From positions 1,083 through 65,082 of the forward strand of contig JADHZB010001343.1 in the NCBI GenBank assembly GCA_015657535.1: DNA of 64,000 nucleotides. The letters run 5' to 3'. Source of the DNA: Nephromyces sp. MM_2019 (taxonomy: Eukaryota; Apicomplexa; Aconoidasida; Nephromycida). Both the position numbers and the translations under genes were made by a program. Within the stretch, counting starts at the first letter, position 1. The number at the start of each line of letters is the position of its first letter. The notes below the pieces were generated by a model. The model had not been told where the DNA came from and did no database searches. It worked only from the letters and a program-made list of their open reading frames with translations. Below are positions 38,216 through 50,300 of the stretch, piece after piece.

Positions 38216-39813
38216 TTTAATAATGAGGAAGTATTCAAAATAGTTTTGGGCTCAGTCCCAATTGCTCGCTTCTGCTAGCTATTCAGGAATGCTTGTCCTG
38301 GTTACAGTTATTTTAGTGCAAGAAGGCAGATAATTGTTCTTTTATGAATAAATCAAGAAAACAGACATTTTTCTTTTTGCCAGAGACTTTTTCTTGTAAG
38401 CATTGATAAATCAGGATCCCTAACTAACCTATTTATCCTATAACTGCAAGATAAAACAAAAAAAACACAAAACAAATTTATATTTTACGATGCATTACTA
38501 TCCATTTGTTCAAAATGCTCCGGAAATTACATATATATTTTTGTTTAGCGCTAGCCAAAGGTTAGCTTTAGTATAGATTGAAATTCATGCAAGATACGAC
38601 AGTAGCCACGATGATTTTTCGTTCAGAAAATCCATAACCGTGGGCATGCAGGATGTTGGAAAGGGCTAATCGCTTCAGCCAAATGCGTGCAAACATGTAT
38701 TCCTTGAAACGGAGGTTTACCAGGAAACTGGAGACACCGTTAAGGAGATTTCTTTTTTTTCCTTTTAAATAGGGTTTGTGAAAATTGCAGTAAAATTTTC
38801 AAATACGCCCAAAACCGTTAGCAGAAAAGCTTAAACGATCAATTACGGCCAAAGCTGTCAACAGAAAAGCATAAACTCCACGTATATTTGCCTTTCTCCA
38901 TAATTCATGCTTGTGGAATACAGGTACTTGAAACTGCATTCTTTCATTGCCAGGAAATGATACAGCTAATAAGCTATTTAGTGCAGTACCAGTTGAAGGA
39001 AGTTTGAGAATAATGACTGAAATATGCCAGTGTGAGGAAGAGGGACTAGATTTTTTCTACTCTTTTTTTGGGATCTCAGTGACGTGGCAAACGTATCATG
39101 ATGGAAGCCACTCCCGTTTTTAATTAATAATGAATTTCCTGGGTGGCGCCTGCGTTATGAAATGATAGCGTTTAGTGAATTATTCAAAGCTAATAGTTAC
39201 CACGCTAGAGATAATGTTAATGACAGGTGACACAACTGACAATATCTATGGAAGACCATTACAAATATCTTGAATATTGTTCAAATTAAGTCCATTTAGC
39301 AATAAACCTTCACATTTATTTAAAAAGCATTTTGTATGTAGAGAACGACTTGCCTACCATTGCACCACTGGAAGAGTGCATCTCAAGTCATTGCATGATT
39401 CGTAGAGCTATATGGGTGAAACCTCTTCCTCATGTGCGTATGGTTGTATGAGCGAAGCCTCTTCCTCGTGTGCGTGTCATTATATGAGCGAAGCATCTGC
39501 TTCACGTGCAGTTATATCAGCGAGGCCTCTTCTTCACGTGCAGCTATATGAGCAAGGCCTCTTCTTTATGTCCGTGCAGTTACGGAATTAATTCCGTCTA
39601 AATTTAGACCTTTGCGATTGTGCTTGATTTCTTATCTAATGCCTTAAATCCTGGTATGCAATTCAGTACCTGGTAATTCCACTGATCTGCAATGATTGAT
39701 AAAACAACGCAGGAGCTGCTGTTCAGCAATCGCTTCAACGCCACTGGCGGAAAAAGCCAAAGAGTCAACAACTCACATTTTCACTGACAATAGCGTTGGC
39801 AGCACGAATAGAC
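38216..39813. promoter_or_regulatory. Divergent intergenic region upstream of the Tic22-like gene
   Basis: This 1.6-kb stretch separates the minus-strand 94-residue gene from the plus-strand Tic22-like gene, so it should hold both promoters. No TATA box or other core element can be assigned. The only clear structure is the tandem repeat at 39407-39579. Confidence 0.35.
39407..39579. repeat. Minisatellite, 32-37-nt unit, five copies, upstream of Tic22-like gene
   Basis: Five diverging units built on TATATGAGCGAAGCCTCTTC followed by TTCACGTGCA or CTCGTGTGCG. The last copy ends about 235 bases before the predicted ATG. Several units carry CACGTG, an E-box/G-box-like hexamer. Confidence 0.85.
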
Positions 39814-42800
39814 ATGTGTAATCTTAGGCTGACCCGCCTCTTTGTAGGGGTCCAGCTATTCATGAGCGTAGTTCTGTTGACAGTTTTCGATGATCCTATT
39901 TTGATGCAAGTTGAAGCTCGGTATGTATTACAGCAACGAAAGTCAAGTAACCTATTTTCCCCAATTCATCAAAAAAGTCTTGCTTTGATTGACGAGCTCA
40001 AACGCTACTGGAGACCAACTTTTGCTGCTAAGCATGTTACTTTACACGATCAATTAGACTTGATTCCGGTTTATTGTGTCACCAACCCTCAAGGTTCCCC
40101 CTTCCTGCACACTTTACCGTAAGCTATGGAACAAAAGCAATGGCGTTTTATTGTCGTTTCACAGTATATGTATGTGTTGAGGATGCCTCCGCTGCAGAAA
40201 CTCGAAGTATCTTCCATTTCCTTTGCTTCATGGCGCTCCGCTGAAACCCTCGGGAAAATCTCTTCTGTTTGGGCTACCGTATCTTCTAGTGGAAATACAT
40301 TAAAAGTTATATTTTTTCCGTGTCTTTATGACACGATTGCAATGAAAAAAGTTAAAAAGTTGAAAAATGTTATTTCCAGATTGCTGCTTTAATGTGGAGC
40401 GGTAGCTTGGGAAGTCCCTCATTCGTTCCTTTTTAATAAGCCACCAAATGGTTAACTGAGTTTTTTATATTCAATTGAACTGAGTGCTGCGGTGCTGTTT
40501 CTACTGGCTTTACGGTGGCCAGAAGATTTGTTTCTACATATACATTCATCTAGCATTAAGATGTGTGAGGTATGGCGGTGGACCTTTATACCTTTTTTTG
40601 CAGACAAATGCCTTGAAACAGCTGACTTGAGCCGAAGTTTGTGTTGAGCAAGGTGTTGCTCATACATAAAGTTCTCACGAGTCCTGTATTGATACTATAA
40701 GTTATGGACGATACCAGTCTGGAATATGTTTGAGAGAGTCTGTAAATTTTGAGTATTTTTTCTGAAGTATCGTTCAAAGCAAAATTTAAGTTAGTATGAT
40801 ACTTGCGCGAGTAAATTCAGGTTTCTAATTTGCAACTAGGTTTTACTACTGGAGCACTTATAATAGGAGCAATGCAGTTCAAAGCTTTGCTAAAGAATTT
40901 CAATATCGTGAATTTTAAGGTACTTCAACGCCTTCTTCACACATTTTTGGACATGTGTGGTGATATTGCTCTTTACTTTAGCTCGTTAGTGTAGCTTAAT
41001 TTCGTATTAAAGAAAAACCATGGGTTTTACGAGTTTCAGCAATAAAAGCGACGCTATATATTCAAAGATCTCATTGCACACGAAGCTTGCTTATGCAGGA
41101 ATGGGGAGTACGGGAGCTTGTTGTTTATGGAGCCACGTGACGCGGAGAATTTCCTTTCCGAGTTGATTCAATCTGCCGGTGCGAAATGTCTCAGAATAAT
41201 TTTATATATGATATTTGTCTAATTTTTAATTGTCATATCTTCCATCAATTTTTTTGAAAAAAATTAAATTTCGTGAAAATAAAAGACATTATCAAAAGAA
41301 TTCAAGCAAAATCTGTTTGCAAATTAATTGGAATAAAAGTTGAACATATAACTTTGTGATTCATGGTTTGCTCCTAAATATAACTTGAAAAATAGAGCCA
41401 AACGAAGTTTCAGATTGAAAGGAGAGATTGATTAGCTCTTTCTCCTTTCAACTGAACTGCAATGGAAGTTTAGAGAGTAACGTAACTCTTTTCGTAAGGG
41501 GTTGGCTTTTATGTTGAGTTTTGCAAAAGATTTATCTTATACCGCTATGTTTTGCAGCGGAACTTTGGCTGAACACACAATTTTATAAACCAGTATTTTG
41601 TAGTAGATTAGTAGGTTTGCTTACTGAAAAATTATGTCTCACTTGTGGATTTTACTAGGACTCATCCTCATGTGCTCTGAAATGTGTGTGAAACAGAATT
41701 TTACTGAATTTTTCACCCATCTCGCACAGAAAATGAGCTTTTTTGCTTGAGTATCGAATTTTTCTATGCAAGGAAACTCTTGGGAAACTTACTCAAGTTT
41801 AATCCATGCTGCTATATATTTTAGTGCTAAATTTTGACGCGGCTTTACGTGGTAGTTATCGAAAACTATAAAAAATGTGATACTGTGGGGTAAAATTTGT
41901 AGTCTAAGATGCTATAATAGCCAGAACAAGAAGCAAGAATTGAGAAATGTCATTAACAATAGGTATCTGAAAAATAGCAGTATCAAAGTAACTATAAGGT
42001 CTCATTTACACATTTAATTTTGGTATTAAGCATTTTTCTTGCTTGGAATTTCGGTTTCCGTGTTAATATCCCAACTGATTTTGGCTATAACACGCAGTAT
42101 CTCTAATGTGTGAAACGAACCGTACATCAAGCTGAAAGCAGGATTTTTTGTTTGATAATACATAATTTCTCTAATGATGCACAAATTTCCTTTTGCAGGT
42201 GAGACTCCCATTGATGGCCGGGTTTTTTGTATCTCCTTTGAGAGAGCCTTGCAACTTTTGAAGAGTAATGATGGATTTATTGGCAAAAAAAAAAACGTAA
42301 AAAACAGCAGCTCCTCGTCTTATTCAAACGAAGAAATGAAGTGGTTTCTGGTCCCTGGAAAGTCAGAGGTACCAACCCACTCTTGCATTGTGAAATATTG
42401 ATGGTTCATGGCTGCTGATTTTTTATTTTAAAAGTAAAAATCTAGCACTCTTCAATAGCTTTTAATGTTTAGAGTGTTTATAATATGTGTCTAGCTTGTG
42501 CTGCTGTACGAATAGGAAACGAAATTTGATGTACATGCACATAGAAGAAACCCGAAAAACACACACAGAAGAAACCCGAAAAACATACACACACAGAAAA
42601 GAAGCCCGAAAGCATACACACACAAGAAACCAGACGCACAGATACAAGAAACTGGGAGCATATACACGGTTCCATATTTTCGAATTTTTTGCTTAATAAA
42701 GGTAGTTTTAGTAATGCTTAGCTAATTGATCCCATATCTGGTTCCTTCTGGTGCGTTTACTAGGTCGTATAAAGTATTTCTTTCGGCATGAAGCGTGCAT

Positions 42801-43975
42801 CTAGGCCATCCCGCTTACAAAACGCGTGAAATGTTATGTCACACAGTATCTATCGTTTTTTAATTTTATTTTAAGCCTAGAGAACGTTTCGCGGAGATTT
42901 TTTATCGCCTGATAAAATCTGTTGATTAAGACGAAATTTCGTGCTGCTTCATATTTCTTTGTTTTTCTAATAAAGTTTTCTTATTTGTGTTGCGGTTTAG
43001 TGGCTATAGCACTTATTTTAGGTAAATAATCCGAGTTTTTTTGGCTTGTTTCATTGATTTTTATTTCGCATATAATGCAAGAAATGTGCATGATAACGAA
43101 CTTGGGCCGCGGTTTATACATGAAATAGCTTTGAATTGCACTCGACGTTTTTTGCTATAAGCTTTTAAGGTGTTCCTGAAACTATTTTGGTATTCTGATG
43201 GTTTTTGTGTAGAAAGTATGCAAATTTTTACCGAGAACCAGCTTTTTTAGATAAAATATTTATCTTTTTTATACTTCAAATTACAGAAGCCTTACAAATT
43301 TTCAGAGCCGTTGCCCTATTTCATAAGTCCTAATTTGCGCATTATTAAAGGAAAAGGCAGGATATTCTTGCCTATATTTCTTAATTTGAAGGATTTGATG
43401 TTGGTTCTTAAGAACAAAGGTGCTTTTACAGATTTGTATGATTTGAAGGGGCAGTTTCTTGGGAATGCTGAGCCGGTCAAGGATTTAACCGGAATCAGAG
43501 GCTACGGCAAAAACCAGAAGGAATTTATATCAGGCAATTTTTTTGACTTGATTAGTAACGAAGATGGGAAGAAACATGAGGTTAACTTGAATACCTCTGA
43601 GGTATAATTCCTTGTTTTAATTTCTTCATGTCTGCGATTAAAGCAATTTTGTATCTTTTTTATAGGTTGACAAGAAAACTGCTAATCCTACTATTATTTG
43701 TAATTTTGTTTGTAGCTTCATCATTAAGGTACTTTTGTGTTTGCGTTTCATCCTAAAGTTGGCATTTCACGCTTGGTACTTGTAGATATTTCTTGGCATT
43801 CGGTTTGAAGTTTGCTAAAATTTCCTCACAACTTTTTTTTTAACTTCTTGGCTCGCAGGGTGCTAATTCCCAAAAAGAAGTCGCTTATGCTGTATTCCCT
43901 AGCTTTGAGAGTCTCGGATACATTAAAAAGCACAGAATGGCTAATGGTATCGCACGATCAAAATTCCCTTACTAG
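39814..43975 (+). CDS. Tic22-like plastid protein-import component
   Basis: Tic22-family proteins assist protein passage between the plastid envelope membranes. Six plus-strand exons, all in phase: 39814-40118, 41099-41178, 42199-42368, 43287-43601, 43666-43728 and 43859-43975 (stop TAG), 349 residues. The first 35 residues carry a hydrophobic core LFVGVQLFMSVVLLTVF, a likely secretory signal peptide, then a basic/Ser stretch that could be a transit peptide. The family core follows: DLIPVYCVTNPQGSPFL, GEYGSLLFMEPRDAENFLSE, GRVFCISFERALQLL, EEMKWFLVPGKSE, PYFISPNLRI and RIFLPIFLNLKDLMLVL. A Ser/Lys insert lies in exon 3. The C-terminal half, from about residue 230, is longer and unlike plant Tic22. 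The ATG at 39814 was chosen because it precedes the hydrophobic core. The family match is by motif order and needs a profile search to prove. Confidence 0.72.
42535..42655. repeat. Minisatellite in Tic22-like gene intron 3
   Basis: About four to five units of the type ACACACAGAAGAAACCCGAA, diverging to the right. It lies in the intron 42369-43286. Confidence 0.85.
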
Positions 43976-45557
43976 AAATATTAGCATGCTGTAGAACATT
44001 TTCTCGGTCATTGTGAGTTCTTCGCATCGAAGTGGCTGCTTTGCATATCTAAGGAGTATACGAGTGCAAAGCATGTGGCTTGAGTAAACTTTAGAACTAT
44101 ATAAATGCTCCATCACATTAAAAAACATTGTAGAGCCTTGGAATCTCCAAGAGTCACCAGTCCAAATTACATAATCTTTGCTGCTGAAGGCGTTAATTCC
44201 CCTTGATATACAGCTTACCCAAAATAAAATAACGATTAAGTTATCTGGAAAATTTTCAGATCTCTCATGCGTGAAAGTACTATAGCATATATTGCGTAGT
44301 ATATCTCAACTTCAGCTTTATCATCGTTCGTCACGTTGCCCAGATTCTATGTTTTCTGCAGCTCATTTCGTTTTGTAATTTAGTCCCCCCTGGAGCTATT
44401 CATTAGTTTTTGAGCAGGCAATTGAGTCATAATGCCATATCTATGCGCTAACTTGCATATAAAATCATGCACGCTGCCCTCTGGCTTAATTTTTGACGAA
44501 GGGGCTTTCAAGCTCGATCAATCTTACTTAAGAGGAATGAGTTTACCTTTTTCTTAAAGCATGAAAAAGGAAAAAATGCTATTTTTCGTTTAATTATAAT
44601 GTGCTGCAAAAATCACTGAGAGTGATAATAGGCCTCTGAAGGTCATAATAAATGGCAGCACGCGTTGGAACATTTTCTACTATTCGGCAAAAGACTTTTA
44701 AACTAGCTTTGATTATTTGCACCTTAAAATTTTTTTAGTTAGGATCAAGCTCGGGTCTCAAAGCTCTGCTCTTGCTTTCTGTAGATTCTGACGCTAATAG
44801 TTAAAGCAAGTTTTGCTAATATTTGCGTTTATATATCTCGAGCAATTTCATGGGAAATTAGGTTGATCAAGCACTAGTTATCTTCCATGTTGGCATTTAA
44901 TTCATATAATTGTATTCTGTAGTAATTTGACTTTAGTAGTGATTTTTGTTTCAGCTAGCTGAGTTAGTTTTGACGTTTTCCCGCAAGTTGGCTGCCTGCT
45001 CCCGTGCCCAGGTTAATGGGTTGCATTGCAGGGCCTAGTTGCTTTGCTGCTTTACTGATTTAATCCATGCATATATGGGTCAGACTAATACATCGAGTTT
45101 TGTCACAAGCTGTAGGGAACGATACATTGCTCTTTTTTTGCATTTCCCGGAAAGAATCTTCATCTGAAAATATTGATTTCAAAATTTTCAGAGACTTTAC
45201 AAAATTATGATTATTTAGTGAAAAATTAAGCATAAACTCCTAGTATGAGCGAGCTTAACTTGGTTTTATTACAAACTTGCCCATATTCCCTATAGCTTTC
45301 CAAAAGTATTTTTTGTCTATTTGCTAATTGTGCAGTGCTACTTTTTATTTAAAGTAACGGTATTCACTCTTTATGTTATATCAAAAAATTTGGCGTTCCT
45401 TCAAACTTCTTGAAGGTTATCGAGTGCTCTTTACTATTGAGTGCGCTTTTAGAGGAATTTATCTATTTAATACCTCCTATACATTGATAAAAGCAAGAGT
45501 GGATTCAACCCATCAAATTGAGTAGTTTTATTTCACTCCAAAGTCATAGCTGAATAC
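43976..45557. other. Convergent intergenic region, no gene recognised
   Basis: This lies between the 3' ends of the plus-strand Tic22-like gene and the minus-strand gene at 45.6-47.3 kb. No open frame or splice chain stands out. The last exon or exons of the minus-strand gene may fall at its right edge (candidate pieces at about 45384-45445 and 45558-45579). Confidence 0.4.
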
Positions 45558-45654
45558 CTCACCCCAATTATATAATTGCCTGTGCCAGGCAAAAAATTGT
45601 AGACTATATCCGTAAGGTGTCATGAAATTCTTTAGAGCACGATATGAAGCTTAC

Positions 45655-47334
45655 CTGCATATAAAAAAACCAAAAGCCTTGTGACATATGTTATAGTATC
45701 TTTTCCATCCTCGTTCTTGATGCATATTATTGGATAGTACCCTTCTTCGCTTATATCACCATGCCAAAGAACACACTCTTCACTAAGGACGGGATCATCA
45801 TCTTTATCGATTCCTTTAGCCAGGGTAGCTGAAGGGGGGAACATTTAGTTAGTAACCTTGCTTGTGTTAACTCTTTAATAGAACTTAAACTGATTCGCTA
45901 ATACGAATCTCTTATGTCTATAAATCTTTGACGCTGGTGGAATCGCTCTTTTGCAGCATTTATGGTGCCACGTGAAACCCCGAGCCAGGAGGGTTTATTC
46001 AAATTACAGGGTTTTAAGCAGCTGTGACACTTGAATACAGAAAAGAGTTATGTTTCTTAATTTCTTAATTGAAAAGAACTTCCTTGTAGCACCTTTCTCA
46101 TCCTCCTTATGCTCAACACCGCACCTCAAAACTCTGGCGTGGAAAATTATTTCTAATTTGTGTACTTGTGCTAATTTCTGCTTCATGCAATGCAATGAGG
46201 TTCCCTTGATAAGATGCGGTTCTCATGTAAAAAAAGTTGTTTTGTCAACACGAGCTGTTTCTACGCCCTTGTTCTCGAAAGTAGATTACCCAGAATAGCT
46301 CGCAAGCTTCCAGGTGCATGCCAGTACTCTTTCGCTCGCAGGTGAAGATAGCTCTCCCAAGCATCGCATAGCTGTTTAATTTCTTTGTCGTTTCGACAGG
46401 TGAAGCGGTTTCTCGTTTCAGAATCCGAAGTTTGATTGGTCTAAAAATAGCCATCAAACAATATAATTAGCGAGGGTACAGCAGGAGGGAAGTTAGAGCT
46501 TTTAAAGCATCTCGAGAGTATAAATATTTCATCATTAACTTTAACCGCTTGGATCCGGACTATTTTAAAGCTTGCGTGTAACAAAAATTTGAACGTGTTA
46601 CGCACGCATGTCTACTATGTTACCACTTAGATCGTGCAATGAGTATTTAATGCAACTTGTAGTCGGTAAAAATAAAGTGGGCATGCGCTGCATGCCGTGG
46701 GTAGGAGCTATACTTTGCAATACGGTGTATATTATGGATTTACATTTTTTTGGTTAAGAATTAGTGTTAAATGATTAATGCGCTTTTATTTTTGTCGCTT
46801 TCTATATTTCATGGTCTAAAAGGCTAGCTCTACGCTTGCACTAATGATACACTAGCATCTATTTCCACATTTTATTCTTTCTTAATCTCGTTAAACTATA
46901 TCTGTACGATTTGTTTCTATACTACGTTAGTACAATGGCTTCATAGAGCAAAGTAAAAGCAGGCAATTCAAGAAGGGTATGTAGCCGGGAAAAATTTCCG
47001 GCTATATACAGAAATTGTGATTGCTAGTGGCATAACCAACGAATACTTGACATGCATGCCATCAACAGCGTATCTATTTTAAAAAAATAAACACCTTATC
47101 GCAGGATAAGAATGTACACCGATCGCCAATGATCAAATAACACTTTTTATTCGTGTGCAGTTATACCGTAGCGTTAGGATGTCCGCTGCTTTCATCTTTC
47201 TTATTTTTCCGGTTCATCTTGGTCTTGAGAGCCAGTTCAGTATCATTGCTGTTCGGATCTGTGACGCTAACATTTTCGGGCACCCCGAAAAATGATGCGA
47301 ATGGCAGTGAACTGCAGGCTCGGCAATTAAACAT
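45655..47334 (-). CDS. Gene with a possible His-Me finger/HNH-type zinc-loop domain
   Basis: Three phase-consistent minus-strand exons: 47334-47167, 46440-46290 and 45828-45655. The product has a polar, Asn/Lys/Ser-rich N-terminal part, then NDKEIKQLCDAWESYLHLRA and KEYWHAPGSLRAIL. After that comes CVLWHGDISEEGYYPIICI followed by TYVTRLLVFLYAG. The order C-x2-W-x7-GY, then an aromatic residue and RL, recalls the front of zinc-binding loops in His-Me finger (HNH) proteins. In those, later Cys/His residues should follow (C-x4-C-x4-H type). They are not in these exons, and the weak candidate downstream exons (45579-45558, 45445-45384) do not supply them. The start may be the ATG at 47334, or an upstream exon may join at 47393. 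It could be a DNA-binding protein or a decayed endonuclease; this is inference. Confidence 0.4.
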
Positions 47335-50300
47335 TTTTCTTAATCGGAATTTCGTGAACTCAATCACCACTATGCCTTGCTTCTTGTCCAATGACTAGAA
47401 ATGTACGAGCCCATATGCTCTGAGTAATTGCCCTCGCATTCGCTCAGCGCAATATAATAAAATACTGGGGTTCTAACTTTTGGTATGTTGTTAGAAATAG
47501 GTACCTACTCCCTTGTACGACTCCACCTTAGAAAGTTTGTGTGAAATCGACGAAAAGGGGAAAAAATAGTGTTAGCCCAATAAAGCACTGAAAGGGTTAC
47601 AATCAGTACATATGGCTAATCTGCCATGCTGCAGCGTAGCATGAGGGAATACCCCCTGTCCACGTGCCGTAAAGTCAGGCGGAGGGCACACAAGAAGTGC
47701 ACCATCATTGTCGAAAATGCCTTAATCTTTGGTATGTAAATTTTTCGTTTTACAAGTCAAATGTTGTAATGTTTCTTATCTCACTATCGAATATAATTCT
47801 AGCAGGAAGAAATATATGAACGCACGATTTAGTGTCTGCTTTACGCTCATACTGAAACTTACACCATATAGCATGAGAAAAAATTGCCTTTAAATACGTT
47901 TCTGATATTGCAATATGCAGGATATGAAGATAACAGAAAAGTATGCGTGAGCAGGTCTAACCTGTAAACTCTAAGGATTCTTCAAATTGGTGCTCTACGT
48001 ATAGACGGCAACTTCAAAATCTCAGCGAAATCTTGCTCACTCGAGGCCAAGAAAGCTTATGGAACTTCCGTGCTAGCTCGAATGCAACTGTAAAGTTAAA
48101 ATAATTAACGTTCCAATTTTCTATAAAAAAAGAGAAAGCATAGCTGGCCTCAGCGTACTTCAAGACGCTCCGCAAGTATTTTTAATTGGAAATTTTTTTT
48201 TTCAAGCCCCTAAGTTCGATTTTCATGAATTATGAGTTTTCCATGTTCGTAAAAAGTCGCACATTCTAGCTCCTATTCGTATCTTTCATATTCAAGTGGG
48301 AGAAAAAGCGGAAAACAAGCAATAGTGAATGAAAGCAAGATAATCGCTGACATATCTCGCTTCATATCATTAATGTTTGCGTCCTCAAGTCAATGGAAGT
48401 GAGGGTGCACTTGCAAGAACCACAGAAATGCTGTAAACACTCCGCGACGACGAGAAATAGCTTGATAGCTTCAATTTTTATGTCTTGGAAAGCTTGCTAT
48501 TTGTTTTTGTTGCGTACTTAATTCCGTAAAATTTAGCATGCAAACTTTTAGCAGAGACTACAGTAAGCACGAAAGTCATGATATTAGTACATACGAAGTT
48601 TCCTGATACGGCTTTTATGTAAGCCAGGAGTTTTTGGCATAAGCAAGGAATAAATTTGTTATTAAAGTAATGGATTTTTTTTTTTCAGCAAATTTATAAG
48701 TTGTTGCAGCAACTTTATAACTTCAGAATTCCCAGTAGGGCCTTCATATAGCATAAACATATTCATCGCAAGGACTGGGTGCATGTTATTGGAAATCTTT
48801 GTATCTGATATGTACAACAATAACTTCTGGAACATTAATTTTACAATACTGTTTAAGTCGCCATTTCCTTATTCGTTAGACCAAACTCAGCCTACTATTG
48901 CCACGTTCAGATGTATAACGGTTTCCCCACATAGCTCTAAATTCTGTTTGCTATAGCATTCTTTAGGTATAATTTCGTAACAAAACTGATATTCCGTGGG
49001 ATGGCAAGTGAAGTTTTTTTCTTAATATTGTACTACTACAGATGGTTTTACTGTAAAAATGCCATACAGTATGAGCAAATTGCACGGACGCTAAGTTCGC
49101 GATAGACCTGGTTTTGGAAGCTGCTTAAAGGGATCTAGCTCTTGTTAAACGACAGCATAATGGATTCAGAATGCCAAAGTTCAACTGTACTTTGAAATAT
49201 ATATTCCTTTTGCACCTAATCTGAAATAGAGATAGTGAGCGTTCCATCAAGCAAAATTTGACTATCTTTGAGTTTGCTCGAACAATAACTTTATTGGAAT
49301 GCCAGCGAGGCACCAATGAGTTAGCGTTCTTTGCCGTCTCTTAAAGGCTACAACATACTTTTACCGTATTAATTATAAAACCACAGAAAAATTCAACTGG
49401 CTTGATAGCAGTTATATGAACAAAGTGCAAGCGGTAAAATTAATGAATGATTAAAGTTACAAAATTTAAATGCAATTGCTATTGTGCAGAAAAGCGTGAG
49501 CAAGATATTCACAATATTTGTACAATTCTAGATAGCTAAGTAGTTCGTAAATGAAAATGAAGGAGGAAACAGCTGTTTTAATAGTCTGGTTTTATTTGAA
49601 TGCAGCCATTATTAATTGAGTCTGAAAATTTGATGATAGTAACCCGCGTCTACTAGCGGTTGTCAAAATTAAAGCAACTTGCACAACTTAAGAAGGGGCA
49701 CGTTGGCAGTTTGCAACTACCAGTACGCAGAAGCTCATGCCACAACTGTAATAGTAGTAGTAGTAGTTTAGTATTCTACATGGTAATTAAGGAGTGAAAG
49801 GCACTGTGCCAAGTGCATGAATCTGCTTAAAGAGTCCAGTAAAATTTGCGAAATTATTTGCTTTAACCCGCAGGTCGCTTCTCTTGAAAACAGTTCAGAA
49901 TCTAAGCACTTCCGTGAGCTACGAAACTAGCCAAATTTACCTAAAAACTTTCTTCCATTGAAAGATAAACCTGTATTAATATTAGTAAACTATGAGAACT
50001 TATCAGGTTTTTGTTACATCCCTACATTTCGCAAAATTTTTTTTGTGAAAGCAGAGCATCTACTCTGCACAGTACATCACATCTCGCCTACTTGCTATCA
50101 TGCACCACCTAAATCTTATGTGGTTGGCGCCGCGCCCCTATACGATTTCAAAACTTGAGCTCAGGAACTCCTGTCTATTCCATGTAAAATAGCTCAAGAT
50201 TTAAAACTGGAGGATCTAATAATTTTCCGGACCATCAGAAGCCGTAAAGCTGAGAACTTGTGGGGAGTAGCTGCACGGTCCCCTTATGCTTCGCTGCACG

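Noticed and set aside
40126..40392. An 88-codon plus-strand frame right after Tic22-like exon 1, first considered as exon 2
   Set aside because: It would require a 46-nt intron and breaks phase. The exon at 41099-41178 fits both the phase and the Tic22 core.
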